Source: Paramecium tetraurelia (Eukaryota > Ciliophora > Oligohymenophorea > Peniculida > Parameciidae). Taken from it: a stretch of 64,000 nucleotides of DNA. Location of the stretch: contig NW_001799638.1 of the NCBI RefSeq assembly GCF_000165425.1, positions 1 to 64,000 of the forward strand. Direction: 5' to 3'. This document shows, in pieces, positions 1 to 12,531 of the stretch; the stretch's first letter is position 1, and every line of letters begins with the position of its first letter. The notes under the pieces are model-generated. The model was not told the DNA's origin. It saw only the letters and a program-made list of their open reading frames with translations, and ran no database searches. Made by a program: the position numbers and the translations under genes.

Positions 1-2003
1 TCAGTACAGCATAATTGGTTAATACCACAAAGAGCCATTTCATTAATTTCATAGCATTCTGATAACGCATAGCATTTTTAAGTTTATGAATTCTATCTAC
101 AAACACCATCAGCAGCAACAGTTAAATAGCAATTAGTGTAATCAGCGATAGATGAGCATTTTTGTTTGTTGTCTGCATAAGAGAGTTCTTTACAAAATTA
201 GCCATCAGTTTAAGTGCATCTTTGTGAATAGAGCAGACACGTATAGGAATTAGATCCAGGTAATTTGTCACAGGAAGTAAAAGGTAAACATTGCATAACA
301 TCTTGATATTAGATCCAATGGCAATTATAATTTTGAACACAAAGATTTCTAGATTTCAACATAGAACAATCTAACACTACACACTACGATTTTTCTGGAT
401 TCCATAGACAACTATCATAAGCAGTGGCACAATCTTTTTAGTAGATCAATTAATCACATGAACACCATTTGCGTTTATTAGGAATTATGACGGCAGCACA
501 TTAGGTACAGACTCCTACTTTCTAGTCTAGACTACTCCATCTATATTGTCCTTGACTAGATGTGTAACAAGATGAAAAATCTAATTGATATGGTTTTTCA
601 TCATCACAATAGCCCTCCTAAGAGTTCCAATAACAATATTTATAGGATGCATCATAATAATCAAAATAGTAGGTGCAATCAGAGGCAGATGTGAAATATG
701 AACAATTGATAGGGTAACAATAATACCCAGAATAATAACATGAATGCTTTAGTCTTAAGCAATCTTACATGCCAAAACTATAACACGAAGATGAATATTA
801 GCATTGGTTTTTACTGTAATTCCATAAACACTGCCCTTAACCAATTATTGCATTACCACAATTATATGCATTACCTTATTATTTACAGAATATTGAATTA
901 TCAATTGGAAGTGCAGTGCAATATTGTCCATTACTACTTGGACATTAAAATGATTATGAAATACACTAGAATTGATTGCTGCCTTTAATATCTGAGCATT
1001 TGGTGAAAGGAAAACAGCCTTTGCCAAAAAGATACATACAACCAGGTGATTAAGCGCACAATGACTATTAATCATTAAATAAATTGCATTCGCTGCTTAC
1101 ACACTTATTCGATTGCCATGTACAGATTTTGGCGGAGATACAATCCATTTAAGCTACCAATTATTCACATAAGCAGAGGTCTTACTTTTTAACAATTCTA
1201 AAAGTACATGGGAAACAGATGCCTTGTACTTATTATTTGTTTTCAGCTATCCAATGATATGTACCTATGGTATTAGAAAAGCAAGTTTCTTCAGTCAAAT
1301 TAGATGTATTTGATGCATTTCCACAAGTTTTTGAAAAGGCATTCCATGAACATAAATAATATTAATCCTGATTAAATACCGTTTAAACAAATTTACAATT
1401 GGATTCGGTTGTAATATCACTACAAGTCATTTGAACACATAATCCATTGTTATTGATATGGCAATATTGTCCTTATGAATATATTGATTCATATGGTTTA
1501 TAGTTATTGCACATATTTAAAGGAATTTATTGACAATTTTGGTAAAAACTACAGGCATTTTATGTTGTCCATTAGCACTTGCCTTCCTTACCCATTGTAC
1601 ATTATTCTTAAGTTTAGTATGTATTGCAATTAGGTAACTCATCAATTGTAGTGCAAAGTCCTATTGTTCCATAACACAATAAATTCTATTATTGACAAGT
1701 TAGACCCGGTTGCCCTTCTAATTAATTACATTTCACATCTGTCTTCGAAGATAGGCAATAATCCCCATTCCAAATACAATTTTTTACGAGAACACAATCT
1801 GCAGAGGTAAGGCCATAGCAATTTGTAGTTTTACATAATCCAACATTTTATTAATTCACTGACCAATAACAATAAGGATAAAGCAAATTGCATTCTGTAT
1901 CTACTGCAATTTAGGAACATTAACACTAATTTTTGAAAGATAGCACAACTTAGGATTTTGCCAACTGAAGTATAATCAGCAAGCCAATGATCTAGATTTT
2001 CAT
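1..2003 (-). CDS. Cysteine-rich surface antigen (PSA family), 3' end beyond window
   Basis: Runs from ATG at 2003 off the left edge, so about 667 residues are visible and the C terminus is missing. The N terminus is a hydrophobic secretion signal (MKIQIIGLLIILQLAKSQ). The rest is cysteine-dense, with short modules such as CxxxxxCxWN and repeated INCP/QCP-like turns, as in the Paramecium surface antigen (PSA) repeat family of GPI-anchored coat proteins. Each longer module closes on C...G.Y.W (for example GTYHW and GQYRW). The frame is open for its full length only if TAA/TAG are read as Gln; no intron was needed. It lies head to head with a larger family member starting at 2383. Family assignment is firm; the individual antigen type cannot be named from sequence alone. 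Confidence 0.9.
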
Positions 2004-2382
2004 AATTATTATAATTATTATTAATATTAGAAAGAAGAATGGCCCGCATTAAACATCCTACCTTTTTATTGCGAATAAACTAAAGTATATCTCATTAATG
2101 AATCACAATTCCACATTATTATATAATTTATATACCTTTCTCTACTTTTCATTCCAAAGACGATTCAAATTCAAACTATTCTTTGATTAAAATACGCTTT
2201 CATTTATACCAATAGGTTGGCATATTCAAAATAAAAAGAAGTAGTGAATTTATAAAGAAAAAAAGCCTGAGTTGGCATTTTCTACATAATTCCATATCTT
2301 CAATACTCTACTACATTAAGAGCAAATTAAATGATTTATAAGGGATTCATAAGAATTTGAGGAAGATAAATAAAATAATTAG
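2004..2382. promoter_or_regulatory. Divergent intergenic region between two surface antigen genes
   Basis: 379 bp of AT-rich DNA separate the start codons of two oppositely oriented surface-antigen genes, so both promoters must lie here or in the coding ends. I see no defined motif beyond AT-rich runs and could not place a TATA-like element with confidence. The role is inferred from position only. Confidence 0.5.
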
Positions 2383-5300
2383 ATGAAAATCTTTTGGGCA
2401 ATAATCGTCGTATTGCCAATAGTATTAAGTCAAACAATTGTTGTGTCTCCATCTACGACATGCACATGCCAATAATTTTTGAATTAAAGCGGATGTAACA
2501 ATAATACACTCGGATAATGCTAATGGAATCAAAAGAATTAGGTATGCCAACAAGCAAGTTGTGGAAATATATAATTATAAAGTGAGTGTTTAATATCTAA
2601 AATAAATTGTTATTGGAATGGTCAAAGTTGCGTTGACTTTATATCCTGTTCTAAATTAACTTCTAAGATTGGATTGATTTGCCCATAACAAAATGTCTCA
2701 TGTTATGGCTCAAATATTAATTAATGTTAAAGTATTTCATAATTACCAAAATGCTCAACTTATAAATTAGGAACTTGTGGTTAACAGGGAGGCTATGGTG
2801 GTTATGATGGATTGTGTGCTTGGAATAATACTCTTTAATAATGTGTTGTGGCTACTAGTTGCAGTTAATTATCAGATCAATAGGTTTGTAATACTTATAT
2901 CTAAAATGCCTGTATTTGGGATTATTAGAATTTAGTATGTACTTAAGCTACATGCGCATAGTTACCAACCCAATAAAGTTGTAAATTCGTTGTTGGCAAT
3001 TTGGATCCGTAACAAGTGTATCCATGTTTTTACAATGGTAATTAATGTTTGGATGCTTCGTTTGAATTGTTCTAGAATTAAGATTAATGCCAAACTAATA
3101 CTCTATTAAATTACAGATGGGTTGGAACTTAGACTTAAGGTATTTGTGTGAGTTGCGCTCAATAATTATTTGAACCTGCAAATAAATGTGCTTGTGAGCA
3201 ATTTATGCTCCAATCAGCTTGCAATTAATCATAATATTGTTAATGGAATTAAAATAGTTGTTAAGATATTCCATGCTCCAATATTACAAATTAATTATAA
3301 TGTAGTAACAATAAAAAATGTTTTTGGAGTTTATAACAACAAAATTGCTAGGTCTTTTATTCTTGCTACTAAATAACAGGATTAAATTCTTTGGCTTGTT
3401 TGGCTTAATCAATTAATTGTCCAAATTATTAGCAATAAAGTTGCAATTCCTCTTTTAACTCATGCAATTAAATTCCTTAATCATCCTGCGATGGATACGT
3501 TTCAAATTAGGGAGTTTGCTATTGGGAACAATCTACTTAGGCTTGCAAAAATTTGCAATCTTGCTCAAATATAGTTGATGAGAAGATATGCAATCAACTG
3601 ACAAGACTCTGCTAATATTCCGTATTACTCGCTAAGTGTTAACAACTAACTTGTTAGAATATTAAGTCTTAGAAATAATGTACTTTTGTGTTCAATTAAT
3701 TAAATGGTACAGATATACAGGTATGTGAATGGACAAACAATTCTTGTTCGAATGCTAAAAATATTTTAACTCTTAATGAGGCTCAGTGCAGTTATAATTC
3801 TTAGAATACTTATTTGTATACAGGATCTAAATGTGTAAAATGTATATAAGGATCTCTCATATTGCCTGAATAATGCACTTGCTCATAATTGTATTTGGCC
3901 CAAGATTGTTAGGCTAATCCACTATGTACTTGGAATGGTTCTTGTTAGTTGGCAAATTGTTTATCCATACCTAATCAAGACGTATGTGTTTAAAGCACTC
4001 ATTGCCAATGGACAGAATTTGGTTGTTCTGAATTTTAATCATGTATTTTATTAGTGGGATCGAATCCAAAAGAATGTATATCCCAATCAATCAACTGTCC
4101 TTATAGTGATGGGGCAAAATGCTAAAATAAATTCTACTATTCTCCATGCCAAAGTTACACTCAACCGGTATTTTGTACAAATTAATTGGGAACAGATGGT
4201 CTTTGTATTTGGAATGCCACAAGTGGCAGTTGTTAAGTCTTATCAAAATGCAACTAAATCTTAAAGTCTACTTATTGTGGGATCTATTAATACGTCTGCA
4301 ATTGGTCAAATGATTCCTGCAATTAATCGACTTGTAGCACTTATACAACTCCAGAATAATGTAAGTATTATTATCAATCTTTGAATTCATTTACTCCAAT
4401 AGGATGCAGATGGAATATAACTACTAGTACTTGTGAATAAGTAGGTTCGACTTTGACATCTTACAATAGTGCTAATTGTTATACAAATACTGCAAAAACA
4501 GCTAGATGGAGTTAAGCATCAAATCAAAAAGGTGTTTGTATCAGTTGTGGAGTCAAATATTTACCCAATCCTTTATAATGCAATTGTCAATAACTTATTT
4601 CATAATTGAATTGTGGTTAAAACTAATTATGCTATTGGGATCAAGTCTCAAAATCTTGTAAAGAATATGAATGTTCAGTGTTGGCCGAAAACCTATGCAT
4701 AACTAGCATGAAATGCTAGTGGTCTAACAAGGGTTGCATAACATTCACTTCATGTAGTCAAATCAAAGGAGAAACAATTGATGAATGCCTATCATATTCA
4801 TTATACTGTCCGTATAGTCCTGCATTAAAAAGTTGTTCAACTTTAAAAAACATGCCAAAATGCGAAGAACATAAAACATAAGGTGTTTGTAATTCAGTAA
4901 AACGTCAAGGAAAGGAAATCTGCTTCTGGAACTAACAATTTGATAAATGCACAGTATTAAAAAGTTGCTATGGATTATCTCAAATGGATTGTGCATATTA
5001 TTCATTGTATTGTGCATGGATAAGCACTCCTAACTATGGTTATTGTGAAGAGAGAAAATGCCTGAATTATAGCACTAAGTATTCTTGCACATATGTTCTG
5101 AGCATAACCGATGCAAATTTAGTATAACCTTGTCAATGGCTGAATGGAAATTGTCAACCATTAATTATCGCATAAGCCAAAGATGCTAACACTTGTTACG
5201 TTAATTCTAATGGTACTAGTCGCTGGACCTCAGATTCCCCAATTTCAGGATTTTGTGTGCCTTGCAATTTGCCATCATATGCTGTCCAGTATTAAAATAA

Positions 5301-6753
5301 GTGCTCCTGTTCATAAATACTTAATCAAAGTGAATGTCAGTACCCTTATTGTTCGTGGTCAAACAATTAATGTACTCAAAACTCTTGTTCAAAAATTTAT
5401 AATTCACTTGAGTGTTCTCAATAAAGATAATGCTATTGGAATCTCAATTAAAATTAATGTAATACCATATCAATATCTGTAAACTTCTGCACAACATTAA
5501 AAGGAAGTTCATCCTTGGAATGTTTTGCTTAAAGTATTAATTGTCCAGGCTCATTGTATGGAGTTTGCCAAGATAGTGCAAGTTTATAGACCTGTAGCAG
5601 TATAACCACTCAAGCGGCATGTGCCAACAGTATTGGATAAGAGGGTTATTGTACATATGATGATTAGGCATGTCACGTGATTTCTTCATGTCTAGCAATT
5701 AAAACTTATATCTATTGTGTTGCTATGTAAAAATTCTGCGTTTGGAATGAAGCAACCAATTAATGCTTTACCACTACATGTTCTAATATAACTGAAAAAT
5801 AAGAGTGCACATACATTTATGAAAGTTTGAATAGTTCTTCAATCTAATTATGCGAATGGAATTAGGCTACTAGTATTTGTCAAAATGCCTCATCACTCAC
5901 TTTGTCTAATAAAAACATAGAGAGTTGTCATATCGAAACTGGAGGCACTTATCATTGGTCTAATGCTCAACCTAACGGATATTGTATCTCATGTTCTTTG
6001 GATCTTATCAAATTGCCTAACACTTGTTCATGTGATTAATTAACTAGCATTGAATGCTTAACTGCAAAACCCAAATGCAAATTGGTTGATTCTACTAGTT
6101 GTGTAAATTCTTAATGCATAGATATCTTTGATTAAGGTAACTGCTCTACTCTGCCATATTGTATGTGGTATAACTAGACTTGCGTATAATTTACTTCCTG
6201 TTCCAGTCTTTCAGGAACAACTGCTTTGGATTGTCTGGCTTAATCTACAAATTGTCCAGCCATATCAAATGGCAGTTGCAAAGATAAAAAATCTTTAGGC
6301 TCTTGCAGTTCTTATCTAACAGCAAATGAGTGTACTTTGGGCATTCCGTCTTCTAATGGATTTTGCTACTGGAATAATAATGGATGTTAAGAGATGATTA
6401 ATTGTGATGCTATATCCTAAATAACACAATGCGATGCACTTTATAGAATATGTTCATGGAGTGCTGCATTTAATAAATGTGTTCCCTTCAAATGTCAAAA
6501 TTATAAGAACTAAGATTAATGCACATTTGTAGTTGTAAACTTCAAAGATTCCTATATTGAATTATGCTAATGGTAGAATAAGGTGTGCTAATAGTATACT
6601 GAAAAATACTATAGATTTGATGAGCAAACATGCTATTAAAATTCGGGACACACCTATAGGTGGGTTGAAGACGAGAAACGTGGATCAAGATGTTAAGAAT
6701 GTTATTCATTATTAATAACAATTACGATGGTAATCTATTTAATTGCATTTTGA
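2383..6753 (+). CDS. Large cysteine-rich surface antigen (PSA family), 1456 aa, GPI-type
   Basis: An uninterrupted 1457-codon frame, ATG at 2383 and TGA at 6751, containing very many TAA/TAG codons read as Gln. It starts with a signal peptide (MKIFWAIIVVLPIVLSQ). About eight long repeats follow, each built from 30-40 residue cysteine modules with CxWN, S.INCP and QNLCxW-type spacing. Long repeats end in C.....G..RW followed by a CxxC segment. The last module leads into a hydrophobic tail (SLLITITMVIYLIAF) directly before the stop, as expected for GPI-anchor addition. In Paramecium these proteins coat cell and cilia and are expressed one at a time. It is shorter than the classical immobilisation antigens (above 2000 residues), so it may be a secondary surface protein. 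No intron seen. Confidence 0.92.
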
Positions 6754-6851
6754 GATTAATATCTATATTATTATTATTATTAATATTATTAAAAGATTAG
6801 TTATAAAAAATATATAATAATGCTATATTAATATAGAATACTCAAAATTAT

Positions 6852-7878
6852 TCACAAGTCTGCATCATATGAATATTAAACCTCCACAGGTTGAACAAAT
6901 TTATCAATTCTTCTAACTCTGGACTCTTTTAATCCTTGGAGTTGGAAATCTTAGAAAAATTTGAATTCCTCCTTAATTTAAGCAAACAATTCATTTGCAT
7001 ACTTTTATGCTAATACAAATTTATTCCATTAGTTGCCAAGCAAAATCAACTAGTTTTCAGATTCTCTAAATAATATAGGAATTTACATTCATCAACCAAT
7101 AGTTTTACATCCAACTCTTATTTAGAACTTGTATTCTCCTTACTTTAAAATGCAAATGCTTTCTCCACTAAATACAATATTCTGATTATATTCGAACCCT
7201 TCAATCCCAATATTCTTTACTTGATATTGAAGTCTTTCTAAAACGCATCTACATCAATTTCAAAGATTGATATATATTTATAGTCTTTTTCCAAATTATC
7301 GAATAAATCTGGAGTCTTCCTAAAAATTTATGTATCTTACCTTCTGTATAGTCAATCCTTCTTCGGTCAGACTTCTATGATTGAATTAATAGATGTGATG
7401 AACTGAGGAATCCTCAAAACACAGTTGCACTTTAAGAGTATGGATCTGATTGGTTCCAAATCTACCAGGCAATTCAATTGGAGTGTTATTCAGTAGTTTG
7501 ACTGCAATCCAACATTCAACAATACTCCTCATTAATATATAGGCTATTTTATCCTTATTGATGACTTTAAGTATCTCGTATAATTGAATGATTAATTACT
7601 TATCCGAAATGCTAAAAGATTGTTTCAATATCAATTGTATCCACTGGATAATAACTTGGAGGATCTAAAGTTAATGCAACCAAAGGCAAATAATAGAACT
7701 CTTTTAAATCTTTGTTTATATTGTGTGCTTTAATAAGGAAATCATTCTATAAATTGGGATCAGAAACTAACTTCTCTATCTTATCTCTGCAATCTATATT
7801 TGAAGATAAAACTTCCTCAAATGTCATTTCTTGGTTTTAATTAATCTCATTACTAATCAATAACATAATACTTTTCAT
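6852..7878 (-). CDS. RNA-binding protein with RRM and KH domains, 317 aa
   Basis: Starts at ATG 7878 (an in-frame TGA lies just upstream) and stops at 6852. Three introns of 25, 25 and 23 nt must be removed, leaving 954 nt in frame. The first ~75 residues include SDPNLQNDFL and a YYLPLVALTL segment resembling a La-type winged helix. An RRM-like domain follows (DIETIFQHFGQ, then KDKIAYILMRSIVECWIAVK as RNP1/helix 2, then LLNNTPIEL). Next is a KH domain with the GxxG loop ILGLKGSNIIRI, and a helical end (YANELFAQIKEEFKFF) like the KH domain of KHDC4-type proteins. Likely acts on mRNA, but no specific target can be read from the sequence. The La-like call is tentative; RRM and KH are better supported. 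Confidence 0.75.
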
Positions 7879-8531
7879 CTTATTGTCTATTCAGTTTCTT
7901 TAAGAATCTCTTCTCTCCATACAAGAAGGAAGCATCTAATCATGATCAAATTTAAATATTACCTAACATTTTTGGTAACATTCGAATTAATTTATATATT
8001 TTATAAATAAATACACAAAAAAATTACACCAGCTTTTGCTTCAAAGTTAGAGCAAATTAAATATTGCTCATCTTCTTAATTATATATCTATACTTTAAGC
8101 CAACATTTCCATTTAAAAATAAACTTCGTTAAGATCTTAGGATTATACTAGCACTATAATTATAACTGGTATAGATATATTATAAATAATCCAAATTATT
8201 TGATTGAAATTTGCTAGCATCTCTATTTTTAATTAGAAAATTATTATTATTTTTGTAAAAGTATTTACCAATTATCCATCTCTAAATGAGAATAACAATG
8301 CTTTTTTTTAATTTTTTTTCTAATTTTGATTATTCATTTTTAGATAATGCTACATGGTTTAGTCTATCAAACATAAGCACATTTAACTACTAAGTAATTT
8401 TAAGATCTTAATATTTTAAATGGATTCATGATGAACCAATTATTATTTTAGAGAATATGTAAAAAGCAATTATATTTAATTATCTGTGATTTATAAATAT
8501 ATATTGAAAGCTTTGCGATAGTGTTATAATT
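7879..8531. other. Intergenic, AT-rich
   Basis: About 650 bp between two minus-strand genes. I see only AT-rich sequence with poly-T runs and no frame with protein-like composition. It must hold the promoter of the RRM/KH gene and the 3' end signals of the upstream kinase gene. Confidence 0.5.
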
Positions 8532-10416
8532 TCATTATTTGATTAAAGTATCTAAAACTTATTGAGCAGATGGTCTTTTTTATGGATTTTTATTGATCAT
8601 TTTTAGTATTAATTCTGCCTCAATAGGGTGATCCTTAAATAAATCAATAGGTAAGATAGAATCTTTGGTAAGAGCTGTTATCAATCTAAATTTAATGTTA
8701 ATTAATTACCTTGTTTTTTCATAATGAGTTTTTATCTTCCACATCATTTCAAATAATATTATTCCTAAAGGGTAGATGTCTGCTGCCTAACCATATAGAT
8801 CATCTTTGACTTCTGGAGCCATGTACATTGGAGTACCAACATTATTGGTGTATTCACCAGAATTAGAAGTGAGTTCATCATCTATTTTAATGATTAAAGA
8901 ATTGCAGAGTCCGAGATCTCCAATTTTGACTTCATTCTTTGAATTAATAAATATATTCTAAGGTCTAAAGTTTAAATTAAATAAGTTACTTTAAATCTCT
9001 ATGAATATATTGATTATTATGCATATATATGATTCCTTCCAATATTTAGATAAATATAGATTTAATTAGAAGATAATCTTTTTTTCTATCAACCTTATCA
9101 ATGAAATCTTTCAATGTATAATCACATAATTCCATCTAATTTATCAAAATAAAAAATTACTTCAATGTATAAGGTGAACAGTTAGAATTATTCATCTTTT
9201 AAATTTGGATTAAAGTGATACCTTCTCATTTTAGATTGAATCTAACTGCTGTAATCTGAGAAATGAAAACTCTGCACAGTTTTGGATTATTTAGTAATTG
9301 TTTAAATTTATTATTCATTTTCTGCATCATTTCCTCCAACAAATTAAACATAATCATTCATAGATGACATATCATCCATCAATTGAGGATAATATGAATT
9401 CTATGACTCATTTTATTTTGCCTATTATTGTTCAGCTACAATTTAATTTAATTTTGCAATATCTGCTATATTTTCATTCGTCAACTCCTAAATCCAACTA
9501 GTATAATATCTAACTATATTTTTGTGATTGATTTCTTAAAGTGATCCAACTTCTCTAAAGATTGGATGATCTCTTAAGGTTTTTTCATTTTTCACTTTAA
9601 AATAAATTCTTTTAACTGCATATTCTTTGAGATCTATAATTTTTTGACATTTGTAAACTTCTCCGAAAGTCCCTTTGCCTATAAGAAAGGGGGAAGTGTA
9701 CAATTTCTGGAACTTTCCATTTTCACAATATCTACTCCAATCTGTTAGGAGATTTAATATTCTTTCTGATTGTCCAAATGCATTTTCCTACTCTATCATG
9801 TGCACTCCTTTAGCATTTTTCTAATTTAAATCTACAAACTAAGAAGTAACAAATTATAAATGCTCATCACTAACTTTCATTTTCACAGTTTTTGTATCTG
9901 TCTATGTTATAAAAACATCCTCTTAATTTCTTTCCCACTCAACCACTTGTTCTTTGGTTTCAGATATTTAAAGTCCAACTAGTTTGAAATTGTTATCAGG
10001 CAAAGCAATCACATTATCCTCAGGTTCATTTTAAATGTATCTAGGTGAGGAATCCGTGCTGGATGTTTAGTCCTTCTTTTGCTTTTCATTTTGCTCAGTA
10101 CCAAGTCGAATCGAACTACATGTTTAGCATACACGTATTACTTTTATAATTCATCACTAGTTACGCTCTCTTTTCTAACATGTACAATTATTTTATTATT
10201 TTTCTTGCTAAATATCTTGTACATGAAGAAGAATGTCACGCAATACACAAGAACCATTAGTATTACGAATAATTCGAAATTATTCATAATTATTTATTTC
10301 CAGGTGTTCTACTGGGGCAAAACGAAAACTTCATGTTATTAAAACCAAGCATATTCTACAATCTAAGTTCCTGTCTTAATAACCTATTAGATTGAACTCG
10401 TTTGTCTCTTCATCAT
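8532..10416 (-). CDS. Membrane-anchored eIF2-alpha kinase, PEK/PERK-like, 594 aa
   Basis: ATG ATG at 10416 and TGA at 8532; introns of 26, 25, 25 and 24 nt leave exactly 595 codons. Residues ~49-69 form one membrane segment (FELFVILMVLVYCVTFFFMY). The kinase starts near residue 240 with glycine loop IGKGTFGEVYKC and lysine EYAVKRIYF. The sequence NIVRYYTSWIQE is typical of eIF2-alpha kinases. It is followed by a Gln/Asn-rich insert of ~110 residues inside the kinase fold, also a family trait. Catalytic loop HRDLKPQNIF, DLG in place of DFG, and GTPMYMAPEV are present. These enzymes phosphorylate eIF2-alpha to slow translation under stress. Unlike animal PERK there is no large lumenal sensor: only ~48 residues precede the membrane segment. 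Confidence 0.85.
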
Positions 10417-11825
10417 TATTTATAAATAATAATTATTTTTTAAATGGATGATAAAATAAAACCCTCATCAAAATTTTTATATATACCACATATATAATTA
10501 GAATATTAAATTTTGCAGAATTTAACATACCCTTATGTCCTAATACTCAATAATTTCTCATCTATTTGAATTTATAATAAGAAAATTTAATTGATAAATA
10601 TCTCAAAGTTAAAAAAATGCCATTAGTTATCAAAAAATCACCTTAAAGTGTATATATTTAGGAAAATAAGAATTTACCAAATAATTCTAAATTTTTCTTC
10701 TTAATTTTCCTAAAAACATTTAATTTTATTAGATAAAATAAATGCTTCTGTATAGTAGATTCTAGGCTTTAATTCTTAGAGAAGATTATTTTTAGTTCTT
10801 AATTCTAGAACTCAATAATGTATTGATTGTAAAAGCGGGGATTTAAATTTATATATTCTATTATTAAGGAGCGGGTTACACAATTTAAATAATAAGTATT
10901 TAGTAATCAAGATATAAACTTAATATTATCGTATGATCAATAATTAGGCTGCTTCTTATAAAAATGAAGCTGTTTATTAATATATTGTTAAAAATACTTT
11001 AATTATAAACTGAATTAATTGAAATGGTTTAATGTTCAAAGTATAAGTGAAACCATGAGTGGATGAGAATTTACATTATAAATTTAAATACATAATTATG
11101 TAAAAAATACTTTAATAAAAGATTAAATGCATAAATTGAAAATTCTTATTCAATAATGGTTTAAAGCATTGAGAATTTTTAAGGCTAAAATTATTTTTAA
11201 TAAAATTACTTAATCTCAATCAAGATTTAGAAAAAATATCCAAAAATCTTTACAATTTTTTTATCCTATAATTATTAATAGTTTAAATACCTCTAGTGAT
11301 ATTAAAGTTATCTTAAGAAATTTGAAGATTAAGAGTTTTAGAAATTCATTCTACATCAATTTTTGTTTATACTATGAACTCTTAAGTAATTATATGTTTT
11401 ACTTTTAAATATATCATAATAGTACATCTAATTACTTAAAATCAGAAGATTATGATATAGAAGAGTAAAATATAAGATGGACGGATTTAAATAAGTTTTT
11501 AATTCAATTCTATTCATGTTAGAATCCATAGATAAATAATAAGAACATTAGAATTAATTAGGAATGCCAATATAAAGAATGAGTGAAGAACGGACTTAAA
11601 AACTTATAATCTGTAACTTTACTTTAATTAAAAATACATAAATTTATGTTAAGTTAAATATTAGTTTAAAGATTTAATAATAATTCATTAACCAAAATGC
11701 AAATATCAATTTACATAATAGATATGGATACCAAGATGCAGTCATATTCAATGTTTGATATATATTAAATATAAAGTTTTCGATATATAATAAATAATTA
11801 GATAAATATATCTATTGAACATTCT
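10417..11825. other. Long gene-poor AT-rich gap
   Basis: About 1.4 kb with no convincing coding frame on either strand under the ciliate code. It contains only AT-rich sequence and scattered A/T runs. A slightly GC-richer patch near 10835-10880 has no recognisable tRNA or snRNA structure. The gap is long for this compact window. Confidence 0.5.
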
Positions 11826-12517
11826 TCAATCTTATAATACAAATTCATTATATAAGTTTTCCACATACTGGAATGTTTCATTAAGAATTTAAACATAAAT
11901 TTTGGATCCACTTAAAGACCATGAAACAGATGTTGGGATCTATTCAAGAAGTATGTGTTATTTAAAGATATTCCTCTCAAAAATACTGATAGAATTGTCA
12001 CTAACAGCTAACAATCGATCTGTAAAGCTGTAAGCTAATTATTAGACAGGCAAATTAACTCTGTGCACTAATTTGAAATTTTCATAAACTAAAATTAGAT
12101 GTAATAAATACAGTCTAAACAGTTTCCTCCTGCAGCGATAGTAGATTTGTTTTGAGCAAATGCAATTACTGAATATTTTTCCTAATTTAATGGTATTGGT
12201 TAATCCCAAGTATCCTACTTTTTAGTATGAATTAATGCTAATCCAGTTTGATCGACTGATGCAAAAGTGACATCATATGGTGCCCATGATATATGGATGA
12301 TTGGATGTTGATGGGATGAAAATGCGATAGCTTATTACCAATCATTGGGTTTTCTTTCAGTCCATAATTGAACAGTGTTTGTAATTCCAAGTGCAACAAT
12401 AACTTATTTATGAAATGACCAAGCATAGACTTTAGCATCAGGCAATTTAAACCTTTGATTTGACAAAGTATCAATTACTTGGCCATCTAATAGTACTTTT
12501 TACCCTATTAAATTCAT
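11826..12517 (-). CDS. Small WD40-like beta-propeller protein, 222 aa
   Basis: ATG at 12517, TGA at 11826; one 23-nt intron (GTATTT...TTTTAG) is removed and the remainder is 223 codons. WD40-like strands are visible: KVYAWSFH, TNTVQLWTER, HPIIHISWAPYDVTFAS, SVIAFAQNKSTIAAGG, RLLAVSDNSISIFER and TSVSWSLSGSKIYV. The WAP and VSWSLSG strands recall Sec13-type coat proteins, but the protein is shorter than Sec13 and earlier blades appear to be missing. I therefore call only a propeller-like protein. Its start codon is 14 bp from that of the divergent MORN gene, so the 5' ends are extremely close. Confidence 0.6.
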
Positions 12518-12531
12518 AATTTTAATTAATA
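12518..12531. promoter_or_regulatory. 14-bp divergent spacer between two start codons
   Basis: Only 14 AT-rich bases separate the ATG of the WD40-like gene (minus strand) from the ATG of the MORN gene (plus strand). Either transcripts have almost no 5' leader, or core promoter elements sit inside the neighbouring coding sequence, or one start is further downstream. Confidence 0.5.

Noticed and set aside
10079..10342. Plus-strand 87-codon frame
   Set aside because: It lies opposite the N-terminal exon and membrane segment of the eIF2-alpha kinase; a shadow frame.
11826..12517. Naming the WD40-like protein SEC13
   Set aside because: Some strands resemble Sec13, but the protein is too short and diagnostic blades are missing.
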